Assembly (NCBI GenBank): GCA_050178015.1 | Contig: JBFXGM010000014.1 | Location: forward strand, 48,709-112,708 | Direction: 5' to 3' | DNA from: Gaoshiqia sp050178015 | Lineage (GTDB): Bacteria > Bacteroidota > Bacteroidia > Bacteroidales > Prolixibacteraceae | Length of the DNA stretch: 64,000 bases | Shown: positions 1 through 9,456 of the stretch, one piece after another | How positions within the stretch are numbered: the first letter of the stretch is position 1 | Layout of the letters: the number at the start of each line of letters is the position of its first letter | Notes under the pieces: model-generated | Databases searched by the model: none | What the model was told of the DNA's origin: nothing | The model's input: the letters and a program-made list of their open reading frames with translations, nothing else | Program-made: the position numbers and the translations under genes

Positions 1-1
1 A

Positions 2-325
2 TTTCGGTTAAAACAGGTATTGGATAATTTGATCGGGAATGCGATTAAGTTTACAGCGGTTGGTTCTGTGCGGTTAATTGTTCACGCGCAGGCAGATCGG
101 GTTTATTTCAGGGTAAAAGACACCGGGATTGGGATATCCCCGGAAGAGTTGGATTCCGTTTTCGAGCGGTTTGTCCAGGCGGCTAACCAAGGCAAGCGTA
201 ATTATGGCGGAACCGGCTTGGGGCTGGCCATTTCGCGAAATATCGTTCATTTGCTTGGTGGTGAAATTGGGGTGAAATCCAAACCGGGCGAGGGGTCAGA
301 ATTCTACTTCTCCATTCTTTGCTGA
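2..325 (+). CDS. Histidine kinase, C-terminal ATP-binding part (partial)
   Basis: This is the last 107 codons of a gene that enters from the left edge, already open at base 2. The product is a HATPase_c domain. The N box is seen in DNLIGNAIKF, the G1 box in DTGIGIS, the F box in FERFVQA and the G2 box in GGTGLGLAIS, and it ends with the usual GEGSEFYFS strand. It would bind ATP and phosphorylate the histidine of its own dimerisation domain, which lies outside the window. No receiver domain follows the kinase core in the visible part. The sensed signal cannot be known from this piece. Confidence 0.93.
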   Translation, partial: FRLKQVLDNLIGNAIKFTAVGSVRLIVHAQADRVYFRVKDTGIGISPEELDSVFERFVQAANQGKRNYGGTGLGLAISRNIVHLLGGEIGVKSKPGEGSEFYFSILC

Positions 326-341
326 TTTTTTGTTGGATTTT

Positions 342-1703
342 CTATGCGCTCAAAGGCAGGTATATCATGAACCGGCTTCCGTTGTTTGGCGAGCTTTCAA
401 TACTTAATCCGCCGCTGTTTCGTTCCAGAAAGTCCTTGCATATTTTTAGTCCGATGCCGCGGTCTTTATCATAGTTGGCCTCGGCTGGCCCCAGTGCAAT
501 CGGATCGTCTTCCATGATGTCTTCAATCATTTCAGGAGTCATACCAACTCCCGTGTCGCTTACGGTCAACAGCAGTTTGCCTTTGGCAACTTGTGAGTGC
601 AGGCTGATTTTTCCGGCCGTTCGTGTAAATTTCACCGAGTTGGATAGGATATTCCGAACAACCACATTTACCATTTCCATATCGGCATAGGCAAAATGGT
701 TCTCGTCCACCTGGTTTTCAATGACGAAGTTTTTATGTTTTATCGAGCTGGTAAATAGTTGTAGGTTTTCTTTAACAAGGCTGGCGATGCTTATTTTTTG
801 TGGGTTTACGGTTAATTGTCCGGTTTGGCTTTTCGACCAGTTCAACAGGTTTTCCAGGAGGTTGAAGGAACTGTCGACCACTTCTCGCGATTCGTAGAGA
901 ATACTTTTCAGCTCTTGCGGATCTTCCAGGTCTTGTTCCACAATCAAGTCGAAGATGCCTTTTACACTGCCGATGGGGCCACGCAATCCGTGACTAATCA
1001 GGGAAAACATGCGGTCCTTTTGTTCGTTGAGCTTGAGAAAGTAACGCTTTACTTCGCGGTGCTTTTTCAGCGCCACGGTCCAGGCAACAGCCACCAGCAG
1101 AATTAACCCGGCAGCTATGAGGAACGAAAGGCGAATGACATGTTGGGTTTCACTTCGCGCTTCCATTAATTGGGCCTGACTGGCCGTTTGTTCATCGCGG
1201 TATTTTTGTTCAAGGCCTGCAAGCTGGGTGTTCTTGTCAAGTTCACTCAGGCTATCCTGCAAGGCTTGGTATCGGCCAAGGTGTTCCAGCGAGTTGCGAT
1301 AATCGCCAATCTGTTTCAAAATGCCTGCTGTCTTTTTGTGCAGATGAAGGGCTTTTTCGTGCTGGCCCAGTTTTTCAGAAAGGCGAATGGCTTCGTTCAG
1401 GTTTTTAAGTCCCTGGCTGATATTCCGGTAGGTGAGATAATAATTTCCAAGGTTTTCGTAGGCGATGATTGCCTCATCCAATAAGCCGTATTTCAGCGAA
1501 AGATCGAGCGCGGCACTGCTCAGTTGAAAACTTGTTGGGTAATTTTCTTTTTCAGATTCGGCTGCCGCCAGTTTGTTCAGGGACGAAATATTTGTTTTTA
1601 TATCTGCAACCGCATCGTCCGCTTTAGCTGCCCTTGCACCCGAGCCGTTGAGGCTAAAGCAAAGGACGCCAATGAGAAGTTGATATAAAAGCTTTATTTT
1701 CAT
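342..1703 (-). CDS. Sensor histidine kinase with TPR-like periplasmic domain
   Basis: The 453-residue protein starts with a signal peptide (residues 1-25). A helical, TPR-like sensor region of about 160 residues follows, then a membrane segment near residues 190-211 (LSFLIAAGLILLVAVAW). The HisKA helix carries the phospho-acceptor in SLISHGLRGP. The HATPase_c domain has its N box in NILSNSVKF, G1 in DTGVGM and G2 in DRGIGLKICKD. This TPR-TM-kinase layout is common in Bacteroidetes. It converges with the kinase fragment on its left, with only 16 bp between them. No response regulator is adjacent, so the partner is unknown. Confidence 0.93.
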   Translation of the reverse strand: MKIKLLYQLLIGVLCFSLNGSGARAAKADDAVADIKTNISSLNKLAAAESEKENYPTSFQLSSAALDLSLKYGLLDEAIIAYENLGNYYLTYRNISQGLKNLNEAIRLSEKLGQHEKALHLHKKTAGILKQIGDYRNSLEHLGRYQALQDSLSELDKNTQLAGLEQKYRDEQTASQAQLMEARSETQHVIRLSFLIAAGLILLVAVAWTVALKKHREVKRYFLKLNEQKDRMFSLISHGLRGPIGSVKGIFDLIVEQDLEDPQELKSILYESREVVDSSFNLLENLLNWSKSQTGQLTVNPQKISIASLVKENLQLFTSSIKHKNFVIENQVDENHFAYADMEMVNVVVRNILSNSVKFTRTAGKISLHSQVAKGKLLLTVSDTGVGMTPEMIEDIMEDDPIALGPAEANYDKDRGIGLKICKDFLERNSGGLSIESSPNNGSRFMIYLPLSA

Positions 1704-1830
1704 TGCATACCACCTGAATCTCTTGCCAAGATAAAAATTATTTGTTTAATCGAAGGTGACGGGGAGTTGGTTGTATCGCTAAGTTATCAACTCCCGGCTG
1801 TTAATTTCCGGGAGTTGAATATGATTGTGA

Positions 1831-2778
1831 TTATAACGTGTTCAGGAAATTGGTCACATTTGCTGCAATCCGATCCTGGATTTGGTCGATGTCCGATTTT
1901 ACAAATTCGTCGCCGGTGATGTTTTCATACAGTTCAATGTACCGTTCGGATACTGAGGCAACAAAAGCTTCGTCCATTTGGGGGATTGTTTGGCCTTCTT
2001 TGCCTTGGAATCCGTTTTCGATCAGCCATTGGCGCACAAATTCTTTCGAAAGTTGTTTTTGTGCTTCACCTTTTGCCAGCCGTTCTTCATACCCATTTGC
2101 ATAGAAGTAGCGCGAAGAGTCGGGCGTGTGGATTTCGTCGATCAGATAAATTTTACCGTCTTTTTTACCGAATTCGTATTTGGTATCCACCAAAATCAGT
2201 CCTTTATCGGCGGCCATTTCTGTACCGCGTTGGAACAGTTTGCGGGTATAGTCTTCCAGCATTTCATAATCTTCCTTGCTAACTAAACCACTGTTGATAA
2301 TGGCTTCGCGCGAAATATCTTCGTCGTGCCCTTCATCCGCTTTAGTGGTTGGGGTCAGGATGGGAGCTGGGAATTTTTGGTTTTCCACCATCCCTTCCGG
2401 CAAGGCAACTCCGCAAAGGCTGCGTTTCCCGCTTTTGTATTCGCGCCAGGCATGACCGGTCAGGTATCCGCGGATGACCATTTCAACTTTAAACGGTTCG
2501 CAGGCGTGGCCAACTGTTACATTGGGGTCGGGCGTTGCGATTTTCCAGTTGGGGACAATATCGGCAGTGGCATCCAGAAATTTGGAGGCAATTTGGTTCA
2601 AGACCTGCCCTTTGTAAGGAATTCCTTCCGGCAGGATGACGTCGAATGCCGAGATGCGGTCGCTCACGACCATCACCAGGAATTCATCGTCAATGTTATA
2701 TACATCGCGCACCTTGCCGTGGTAAACACTTTTTTGCTTCGGAAAATTACAATCCGTTCTGGTTAATGCTTTAGTCAT
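1831..2778 (-). CDS. purC: Phosphoribosylaminoimidazole-succinocarboxamide synthase (SAICAR synthetase)
   Basis: PurC joins CAIR and aspartate with ATP in purine synthesis. The 315-residue protein has the family signatures: KVRDVYN near the start, SDRISAFDVILPEGIPYKG, the MVIRGYLTGHAWREY stretch, GLILVDTKYEFG and LIDEIHTPDSSRY. I start it at 2778 (MTKALTRTDC). The open frame runs further upstream, but that part is low-complexity and overlaps phoH. It overlaps the phoH stop by a few bases (ATGACTAA), so the two are co-transcribed. The length fits the longer PurC type found in Bacteroidetes. Confidence 0.96.
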   Translation of the reverse strand: MTKALTRTDCNFPKQKSVYHGKVRDVYNIDDEFLVMVVSDRISAFDVILPEGIPYKGQVLNQIASKFLDATADIVPNWKIATPDPNVTVGHACEPFKVEMVIRGYLTGHAWREYKSGKRSLCGVALPEGMVENQKFPAPILTPTTKADEGHDEDISREAIINSGLVSKEDYEMLEDYTRKLFQRGTEMAADKGLILVDTKYEFGKKDGKIYLIDEIHTPDSSRYFYANGYEERLAKGEAQKQLSKEFVRQWLIENGFQGKEGQTIPQMDEAFVASVSERYIELYENITGDEFVKSDIDQIQDRIAANVTNFLNTL

Positions 2779-3775
2779 TTTCTTCGTTTTTATCTGGTTG
2801 TTTTTTCTCTTCTCTTTTGGCCAGTTGCAATTGGTAATGCTTGTCGTATGCATCCACAATTTCACGGACGAGCTTGTGGCGGACGATATCCTTCGAATTA
2901 AACTGAACAAAGGAAATGTCTTTAATGTTGCGAAGGATTTTTTTTGCTTGCAACAAGCCTGATTGGCTGGGCGATGGCAAGTCGATTTGTGTTTCGTCGC
3001 CGGTAATGATAAACTTGGCATTCATCCCCATGCGGGTCAAAAACATTTTCAGTTGGTTGAGCGTGGTGTTTTGCGCTTCATCCAGGATGACGAACGCATC
3101 GCTCAGAGTGCGTCCGCGCATAAAAGCCAGGGGCGCAATTTGGATGATGCCGTCTTTCATGAATTCTTCCAGTTTTTTTGCCGGGATCATATCTTGCAAG
3201 GCATCGTACAGCGGTTGCAGGTAGGGATCAATTTTTTCTTTCAGGTCACCGGGTAAAAAGCCCAATCGTTCGCCTGCTTCCACGGCGGGACGGCTCAGGA
3301 TGATGCGCCTTATTTCCCGGTTTTTGAGGGCCCTGACAGCCAATGCGATGGCGGTGTATGTTTTTCCGGTTCCGGCTGGGCCAATAGCAAAAATCAGGTC
3401 CGATTTGCGGCTTTCTTCCACCAGAACGCGCTGGTTGGGCGTACGTGCGCGAATGGGCTTGCCGCTGTTCCCATGCAACAACACATCTCCCGGACTCACC
3501 TGGATGCCATCCATGGTCAGCGGATCATTGTTCAATACCTGGCGGATTGTATCTTCCGGTAGTATGTTGAATTGGTGATAATGATCGAGCAACAGTTGCA
3601 GTTTTTGTTCAAAGGCGGCGCTTTCTTTTTTGTCGCCATGTACGATCAGCTGATTGCCCCGGCTGATTATTTTCAGTTTGGGGAACGAAGCTTTGATCAA
3701 ATCGATCTTGGCATTGTTCACCCCGTAAAATTCAAGCGGGTCAACCCCTTCCAGTAAAATCAGCTTTTCAAACAT
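2771..3775 (-). CDS. PhoH-like P-loop ATPase (YbeZ type)
   Basis: This 334-residue protein has an N-terminal KH-like or PhoH-N region, then the PhoH ATPase core. Walker A is in AIGPAGTGKTYTA, the core continues with SRPAVEAGERLGFLPGD, and Walker B is in FVILDEAQNTT. It ends with a conserved GDETQIDLP stretch and a lysine-rich tail. The family is linked to RNA metabolism and ribosome maturation, but its substrate is not settled. The start at 3775 (MFEKLILLEG) is chosen because the upstream extension is Cys/Arg-rich and matches nothing in the family. It is coupled to purC by overlap. Confidence 0.94.
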   Translation of the reverse strand: MFEKLILLEGVDPLEFYGVNNAKIDLIKASFPKLKIISRGNQLIVHGDKKESAAFEQKLQLLLDHYHQFNILPEDTIRQVLNNDPLTMDGIQVSPGDVLLHGNSGKPIRARTPNQRVLVEESRKSDLIFAIGPAGTGKTYTAIALAVRALKNREIRRIILSRPAVEAGERLGFLPGDLKEKIDPYLQPLYDALQDMIPAKKLEEFMKDGIIQIAPLAFMRGRTLSDAFVILDEAQNTTLNQLKMFLTRMGMNAKFIITGDETQIDLPSPSQSGLLQAKKILRNIKDISFVQFNSKDIVRHKLVREIVDAYDKHYQLQLAKREEKKQPDKNEEND

Positions 3776-3951
3776 AGCGTTGTGTAAAATCTCTTGGTTC
3801 CGCTTGCAAAAGTAACAAAAAATGTTCGCACAAGGCGAGGCAAAACGGCGGCGTTTTGCATCTCTTCCCAATGCGAATTTCGGGTTACAGCATACGGGTG
3901 CAGCGAACGTTTTAAGTGGCGGATCAAACAATCATTTTTTATCATTTCGGA

Positions 3952-5484
3952 TTATATGCCTATTTCGTAATGGATTCCGGCGCCGGGCCCAAGCGGGATG
4001 CCAAACAGCAGCCAAATAATCAGCAATATGGTCCAGGCGATAAAGAAGACGATGGAATAGGGTACCATGGTGGCGATAATGGTGCCAATGCCTGCTTTGG
4101 CATCATACTTTTGGACGAAAGCAATGATCAACGCAAAGAAACTCATCATGGGCGAGATCACATTGGTCACGCTGTCGCCGATACGGTAAACCACTTGTGA
4201 AAGCTCGGGCGAGTAACCCATAATCATAAACATGGGGATGAAAATGGGTGCCAGGATGGCCCATTTGGCCGATGCGCTGCCCATGATCATGTTGACCATG
4301 GCCGAGAGGATGATGAACAGAATCATCAGCGGAATCAGGCCGAGGTTGGCCATCATCAGCAGATTGGCTCCTTTCACGGCCATGATGATGCCCAAGTTGC
4401 TCCACTTGAAGTACGCTACAAACTGGGCGGCAAAAAAAACCAATACCAGGTACGTGCCCAGCGTTTTCATCGATTTGGCCATTCCATCCATTACATCCGA
4501 GTCATTTTTGAAAACGCCGGTAGTAAAACCGTAGGCCAATCCCATTGCTCCGGCTGTGACAAACAGCATGGCCACCACGCCCCGGATCAGTGGCGAGGAA
4601 AGCAGTCCTCCATCTGTCCCCCGGAAATAGCCATTCTCGGGGATAATCCCGATAAGGGTGAGGATGAAGATGCCCAGGAATGTTAGTGCTGCTGCCAGTA
4701 GGCCTTTCTTTTCGGTTTTCGAAAGCTTGTCAAACGAACGGTCCTCTGGTTTCACCTCGCCGCTGTATGTTCCCAAGCGTGGTTCCACTAGTTTTTCGGT
4801 GACAAAAGTCCCGGCCAGTGAAATGACAAAGGTGGATGCTACCATAAAATAATAATTGGCCGTGGCATTCACTTCGTAAGTTGGATCAAGGATGATGGCT
4901 GCTTCTTCGGAAAGTCCGGCAAGCAGGGGATCGACGGTACCCAGCACCAGGTTGGCGCTAAAACCTCCCGACACCCCGGCGAAGGCTGCTGCCATACCAG
5001 CAATCGGATGCCGCCCGACTGCTAAAAAGATGACACCTGCCAGTGGTATTAGTAATACATAGCCCACATCGGAAGCCAGATTTGAAAGAATTCCGGAAAA
5101 TACGAGCACAAAAGTGAGCAAGTGTTTGGGCGAATTGAGTACCAGCAAGCGGATGAGCGTATTAATCAGTCCGCTTTGTTCGGCGATGCCAATTCCGAGC
5201 ATGGCCACCAAGACAATGCCCAAGGGGGCAAAGCCGGTGAAATTATCGACCATCTCCAATAAAATGCGGTGAATGCCGTCGTGCGACAATAAGTTGAAAG
5301 GTTTTACTACTTCCTTTGTGCCGGGGTGTATAACCTCCCAGTTCATATGATGGCCCAAGGCCGACAGTAACAAAGCTGCCAAGGCAAAGAGGGCAAACAA
5401 TGTGGCGGGGTGGGGCAGGGCATTACCAGCCCGCTCAGTCCAATTCAGTAATCGTTGCGAAAATCCTACTTTCATCTTGCTCAT
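3952..5484 (-). CDS. AbgT-family transporter
   Basis: The 510-residue membrane protein has about 11-12 hydrophobic segments. It matches the AbgT family (p-aminobenzoyl-glutamate transport), of which several members also export sulfonamides. Family-typical stretches are NWTERAGNALPHPATLFALFA at the N-terminus, and GSASAKWAILAPIFIPM and VTNVISPMMSFFALII in the second half. It stands alone, separated by about 180 bp from phoH. The sequence does not tell whether it imports PABA-glutamate or acts as an efflux pump. Confidence 0.93.
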   Translation of the reverse strand: MSKMKVGFSQRLLNWTERAGNALPHPATLFALFALAALLLSALGHHMNWEVIHPGTKEVVKPFNLLSHDGIHRILLEMVDNFTGFAPLGIVLVAMLGIGIAEQSGLINTLIRLLVLNSPKHLLTFVLVFSGILSNLASDVGYVLLIPLAGVIFLAVGRHPIAGMAAAFAGVSGGFSANLVLGTVDPLLAGLSEEAAIILDPTYEVNATANYYFMVASTFVISLAGTFVTEKLVEPRLGTYSGEVKPEDRSFDKLSKTEKKGLLAAALTFLGIFILTLIGIIPENGYFRGTDGGLLSSPLIRGVVAMLFVTAGAMGLAYGFTTGVFKNDSDVMDGMAKSMKTLGTYLVLVFFAAQFVAYFKWSNLGIIMAVKGANLLMMANLGLIPLMILFIILSAMVNMIMGSASAKWAILAPIFIPMFMIMGYSPELSQVVYRIGDSVTNVISPMMSFFALIIAFVQKYDAKAGIGTIIATMVPYSIVFFIAWTILLIIWLLFGIPLGPGAGIHYEIGI

Positions 5485-5724
5485 AATCTCTCTCTTTTCG
5501 GTTTTATTGACCCCTAAAAAAAGTCATAATTGCTTAAATAATAAAATTTGAGCGATACGTCGTTTATTTTTTGTGTGCATTTCTTTCAGAAATCGTGCCT
5601 TTCATGCATGACAATCGAGTATCTATAACTACTTTAAGAAATAAAAGATAAAAACATCCTAAAGTAGAAACATTTCAGTGAGTAAAGAAGTAAAGGATGT
5701 CATAACCATTTAATTCTGAAAGTC

Positions 5725-6258
5725 ATGAAAGTAATTTACGTTTTTTTTATTGCGGTTTTTCTTTTTGCGTTCGCCTCATGTGAAAAATCAGATGTGGTGG
5801 CGGATGTCGAACAGGAAGTAGTCTTGAAGAAAGCCCACCTCCTCTCGAATTTCAGGGCCCATCTATCCGGTGGTGAAGAGGTGCCAGCCAATACATCGCA
5901 GGCTACCGGGCAGGCAATTTTTACCCTGAGCAAGGATGGAACGATGATTTCGTATAAATTGATTGTGGCTAACCTCGAAAATGTAACCATGTCACACATT
6001 CACATGGGGGCATCCGGAACCAACGGAGGTGTTGTCGCTTGGTTGTACCCGTCGGGCCCACCTGCCATGTTGCTGGAAGGCACTACCAACGGGATGTTGG
6101 CTGAAGGGGTAATTCAGGCCGAAAACCTGGTCGGGGCGATTGAAGGTCAGTCGCTTGATGCACTGGTTGATGCCATGAAGGCAGGGAATGCCTATGTAAA
6201 TGTTCATACAACAGTTTTTCCGGGTGGGGAAATCCGGGGGCAAATTAGCGGGAAATAG
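5725..6258 (+). CDS. CHRD-domain lipoprotein
   Basis: The 177-residue product begins with a lipoprotein signal whose lipobox is FASC (Cys at residue 19), so it should be an outer- or inner-membrane lipoprotein. Residues 43-175 form one CHRD (chordin) domain. It opens with FRAHLSGGEEVPA and has a central SHIHMG motif and a C-terminal VNVHTTVFPGGEIRGQI. Bacterial CHRD proteins have no firmly known role. It is a single gene between divergent and convergent neighbours. The 240 bp upstream hold its promoter region, but I see no clear -7 box there. Confidence 0.92.
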   Translation: MKVIYVFFIAVFLFAFASCEKSDVVADVEQEVVLKKAHLLSNFRAHLSGGEEVPANTSQATGQAIFTLSKDGTMISYKLIVANLENVTMSHIHMGASGTNGGVVAWLYPSGPPAMLLEGTTNGMLAEGVIQAENLVGAIEGQSLDALVDAMKAGNAYVNVHTTVFPGGEIRGQISGK

Positions 6259-6309
6259 TTTTTGAAGACGGAATAAAAGTTTCTGAACGGAAATCCGGCG
6301 GATAGGATT

Positions 6310-6951
6310 TTACTCTCCCGTTGTCCCCTTCTTCTTTCGTTCGTCGGCGTACAGCGAGGGCAGCGAAATGTTGTAGCGGATAACTACCAGCCGCGTGGCA
6401 ATGATGAACAACACGGGGACAATTTGCAGAATGGGGTTAATAAAGTGGAGCTTGTTCAGTGTGAGGTAAAGTATGGCACCCAGGATGCTAATGGTGGCAT
6501 ACACTTCGCGCTTGAAAATGATGGGCACTTCGTTGACGAGGATGTCGCGAAGCACACCGCCAAAGGCTCCGGTGATGGTTCCCAGTATGACACAGTTGAC
6601 GGCAGCCAACCCGTATTCGAGCCCGATTTGAACGCCGGTGATCGTGTACAGGCCCAGCCCGATGGCGTCGAAAATGAACAGTGGTTTGCTGATGTGGTCG
6701 AGCTTCGATTTAAAGATGATGGCGCAGATGGTCCCGGCAATGATAAAGTGAATGTAGGAGGTTTGCGTAATCCAAAACACCGAGCGGTCGTTGATCAGCA
6801 TGTCGCGCAGGGTACCGCCGCCCACGGCTGTTACAAAAGCGATAATGAACACGCCAAACGGATCGAAACGTTTGTCCATGGCCGTGATAGCGCCCGAAAT
6901 GGCCAGCGCAAACGATCCCAGGATGCTGATATAATTAATGATGACTTCCAT
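6310..6951 (-). CDS. TRIC/YadS-family (UPF0126) membrane channel
   Basis: The 213-residue protein has seven predicted membrane helices in two tandem repeats. Each repeat holds the glycine-rich hairpin of the family (AVGGGTLRDMLI and GAFGGVLRDILVNEVP). Prokaryotic TRIC proteins are homotrimeric monovalent cation channels; some members are suggested to move glycine. It lies 25 bp upstream (in its own direction) of the next convergent region and just after a secreted-protein gene on the same strand, so they may share a transcript. Confidence 0.93.
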   Translation of the reverse strand: MEVIINYISILGSFALAISGAITAMDKRFDPFGVFIIAFVTAVGGGTLRDMLINDRSVFWITQTSYIHFIIAGTICAIIFKSKLDHISKPLFIFDAIGLGLYTITGVQIGLEYGLAAVNCVILGTITGAFGGVLRDILVNEVPIIFKREVYATISILGAILYLTLNKLHFINPILQIVPVLFIIATRLVVIRYNISLPSLYADERKKKGTTGE

Positions 6952-6976
6952 TGCCCTTCTTTTTCAGGCTGAGAGT

Positions 6977-7504
6977 TTATTCATTTCGGGTGAGTTTGTT
7001 GGTGCCGTAGCAGGCGGCATCCTGTCCCGGGAAGGCCAGGTAAAACTTGGTTTCAATTTCGTGGTCACCTGTTTTTTCGATGGTCCATTTGGCCGAACCT
7101 CCCGGCACAAAGTTTTCGATGTGCTCGGTTTGAAAAACCAGAAAATTGTCGGTTGAAAGCGAGTCAATCAGCACATACTGATTGATAAAGCCTTCGATAT
7201 GGAACTGTCGGAACACAATCAGGTTCCGGGCCTTGTCAAAACTGATCATGCCCCGGTCGATGTGGTGCTCTCCCTCGGGTTTGCTGGCCGTCGGCTCAAA
7301 CTTCGAGTCATTGATCACTTCGATAAATTGTTCGTTCATTACCGATTGAAAGGAAGTCGTGATTTTTGACTGGCTGTTGCCAAAACCGCTGCCTGTTCCC
7401 TGCCAGTTTCCCAGCAAAAACTCAAGGTTTTGAAACGGGCTGTTTTGTGCTACGATATTCACGGTAAAAAAAATCAGGCTGACGAGAAGAATTTGTTTTT
7501 TCAT
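6977..7504 (-). CDS. Secreted protein of unknown function (DUF1579-like)
   Basis: The 175-residue protein has a cleavable signal peptide (residues 1-20, ending VAQ). It then has a domain starting NLEFLLGNWQGTGSG, typical of small secreted beta-barrel proteins of the DUF1579/DUF6265 type. No catalytic residues stand out. It lies 13 bp downstream of mazG on the same strand and 26 bp before the TRIC gene, so it is probably in one operon with them. The family assignment is by overall look only. Confidence 0.75.
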   Translation of the reverse strand: MKKQILLVSLIFFTVNIVAQNSPFQNLEFLLGNWQGTGSGFGNSQSKITTSFQSVMNEQFIEVINDSKFEPTASKPEGEHHIDRGMISFDKARNLIVFRQFHIEGFINQYVLIDSLSTDNFLVFQTEHIENFVPGGSAKWTIEKTGDHEIETKFYLAFPGQDAACYGTNKLTRNE

Positions 7505-7516
7505 GATAAACTGTGT

Positions 7517-8296
7517 TTACGATTCCATCTTTTTTGCCTCGTCCCAGTATTTGTCCATCTCGGCCAGCGGCATCGTTTTCAGGTCGAGGCCTTTTTTCAG
7601 GGTTTGGCTTTCCAGGTAATTAAAGCGGTTTATAAATTTCAGGTTGGTGCGTTCCAGGGCTGCTTCGGGGTCAACGCCATAAAGGCGGGCAGCATTCACC
7701 ATCGCAAAAAACAGGTCGCCGAATTCAGCTTCCACTTTGTCTTTGTTGTCGTGGGTTAGCTCGTGTTGCAGTTCGCCAATTTCTTCCTTTACCTTTTCCC
7801 ATACCTGTTCGGGGTGCTCCCAGTCGAATCCTACGCCGCTGGCCTTTTCCTGAATGCGGTTGGCCTTTACCAACGCCGGCAGCGAAGCCGGAACGCCTTC
7901 GAGTACCGTTTTCTTTTTGCGGCCTTTTTCTTTCAGTTTCAGCGATTCCCAGTTTTGCTCCACTTCGCGGGCATTCATTACGTCCACTTCGCCGTAAATG
8001 TGCGGATGGCGGTAAATTAGCTTTTCATTCAGATTGCGGATGACATCGGCCATGTTGAAGGCCTGCTTTTCTTCGCCGATTTTGGCGTAAAACACGATAT
8101 GCAGTAACAGGTCGCCCAGTTCCTTTTTTATTTCTTCCAGGTCGCTTTTCAGGATGGCGTCGCCCAACTCGTATGTTTCCTCAATGGTCAGCTTGCGGAG
8201 CGACTCGAAGGTTTGCTCGCGGTCCCAGGGGCATTTCTCGCGCAATTCGTCCATGATGCCGAGTAGTTGGTCAAAAGCTTGCAGTTTTTCGTTCAT
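7517..8296 (-). CDS. mazG: Nucleoside triphosphate pyrophosphohydrolase MazG
   Basis: MazG hydrolyses NTPs to NMPs and PPi, cleaning the nucleotide pool and lowering ppGpp signals. The 259-residue protein has the two MazG halves of the full-length form. Both carry the metal-binding EExxE pattern: EETYELGDAI with EIKKELGDLL in the first half, and KEEIGEL with EFGDLFFAMVN in the second. The start at 8296 (MNEKLQAFDQ) is preferred over an upstream in-frame ATG because it matches where the family begins. Confidence 0.95.
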   Translation of the reverse strand: MNEKLQAFDQLLGIMDELREKCPWDREQTFESLRKLTIEETYELGDAILKSDLEEIKKELGDLLLHIVFYAKIGEEKQAFNMADVIRNLNEKLIYRHPHIYGEVDVMNAREVEQNWESLKLKEKGRKKKTVLEGVPASLPALVKANRIQEKASGVGFDWEHPEQVWEKVKEEIGELQHELTHDNKDKVEAEFGDLFFAMVNAARLYGVDPEAALERTNLKFINRFNYLESQTLKKGLDLKTMPLAEMDKYWDEAKKMES

Positions 8297-8370
8297 AATG
8301 AAAGATGATGCGGGGCGCCGGCGCTTTTGCTCCAATCCCCTGATTTTTAGTTTTTGAACAGCTGACTTCC

Positions 8371-8829
8371 CTAAAACTTCATGGCCCGGTCCATATCGCG
8401 CTGGGCGTCCTTGTGTTTCAGCGTTTCGCGCTTGTCGTGGATTTTCTTCCCTTTGGCCAGCCCGATTTCCATCTTGGCCAACCCGCGGTCGTTCATAAAC
8501 ATGCGCAGCGGGATAATCGTCAAGCCGCTTTCTTTTATTTTTTTCTGAAGTTTGTCCAGTTCCTTTTTGGTGAGCAGTAACTTACGGTCGCGCCGGGCTT
8601 CGTGGTTGTTGATATTCCCGAAATCGTATTCCGAAATATTCATGTTCACCACGTACAGCTCGTCTTTGGTAAACCGGCAATAGGCTTCTACAATGCTGGC
8701 CTTGCTGTTACGGATCGACTTAATTTCGGTGCCCACCAGCTGAATGCCAGCCACAAACTTTTCCAATATTTCATATTCGAAATAGGCTCGTTTGTTTTTG
8801 ATGTTGATTTGTGTGGGTTTATGCGCCAT
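8371..8829 (-). CDS. smpB: SsrA-binding protein SmpB
   Basis: SmpB binds tmRNA and brings it to stalled ribosomes for trans-translation. All 152 residues align with the family. It has the N-terminal INIKNKRAYFEYEI, the GTEIKSIRNSKASI loop that contacts tmRNA, the LKMFMNDRG-like strand (LRMFMNDRGLAKMEIGLAKGK), and the C-terminal tail KKIHDKRETLKHKDAQRDMDR. Its start overlaps the end of the upstream Yip1 gene by 11 bp. Confidence 0.97.
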   Translation of the reverse strand: MAHKPTQINIKNKRAYFEYEILEKFVAGIQLVGTEIKSIRNSKASIVEAYCRFTKDELYVVNMNISEYDFGNINNHEARRDRKLLLTKKELDKLQKKIKESGLTIIPLRMFMNDRGLAKMEIGLAKGKKIHDKRETLKHKDAQRDMDRAMKF

Positions 8830-9403
8830 AAGGGAAAATTGCCAGTAAAAGTTTCCAACTAATGATATTGACCATGCCGAAAATCAGGATGATCAGCAAG
8901 ATAGACAGGATAATGAACCTTGACCGGTTTTCAGCGGGCAAGCCCAGACATTGTTGTGCCCCCAACACAAACAGGTAAAAACCATACAAGCCGATTATGC
9001 TGAGCACGTACAGACCCGGAAACAATCCGGTGATGAATGATGCCAGCAAAAAAGGAAGCAGGGAATAGGCCAACACGTGGCGAACAGTTTTTTTGTCGTG
9101 GCTGCCGCCATAGTTGATCAGCAAGGTGGCCAGCACCGGCACGGCAATCCAATATTGGATCAGGTAGCTGATGATTTCCCGAAGCCCCTTCATGGTAGCG
9201 TACGATAGCAGGAACTGGGCTTTGCCGATTATTTCACCCAGAAAAACGGCCACACCCACGGCGATGACCAGCGGGGCATAAAAACGGATGACGATATTCC
9301 CGGTAAAGGGCGCTTCGCTTTTTTGCTGCCAGAATTTCTTGGGTTCGAGAAGGAGCTGCCGGCTTTCGGTGAAAAGCCAGGTGTATCGTTGTTTTAAATC
9401 CAT
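8819..9403 (-). CDS. Yip1-family membrane protein
   Basis: The 194-residue protein has five hydrophobic segments after a soluble start (MDLKQRYTWLFTESRQLLLE). It fits the Yip1/YIP1-domain group often seen in Bacteroidetes. Its molecular job is unknown. I start it at 9403; the frame is open further up but runs into the divergent miaA promoter. It overlaps smpB by 11 bp, so the two are probably translated together. Confidence 0.8.
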   Translation of the reverse strand: MDLKQRYTWLFTESRQLLLEPKKFWQQKSEAPFTGNIVIRFYAPLVIAVGVAVFLGEIIGKAQFLLSYATMKGLREIISYLIQYWIAVPVLATLLINYGGSHDKKTVRHVLAYSLLPFLLASFITGLFPGLYVLSIIGLYGFYLFVLGAQQCLGLPAENRSRFIILSILLIILIFGMVNIISWKLLLAIFPYGA

Positions 9404-9409
9404 ATCGCT

Positions 9410-9417
9410 TACATTTG
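9410..9417 (+). promoter_or_regulatory. -7 box (TACATTTG) for miaA
   Basis: TACATTTG matches the Bacteroidetes -7 consensus TAnnTTTG. It lies 40 bp before the miaA start, in the 53-bp gap between the divergent Yip1 gene and miaA. A TTG lies about 20 bp upstream. The assignment rests on consensus and position only. Confidence 0.6.
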
Positions 9418-9456
9418 CGGTACAAAAATACATTATTTTGTAAAACCTTATCAAGA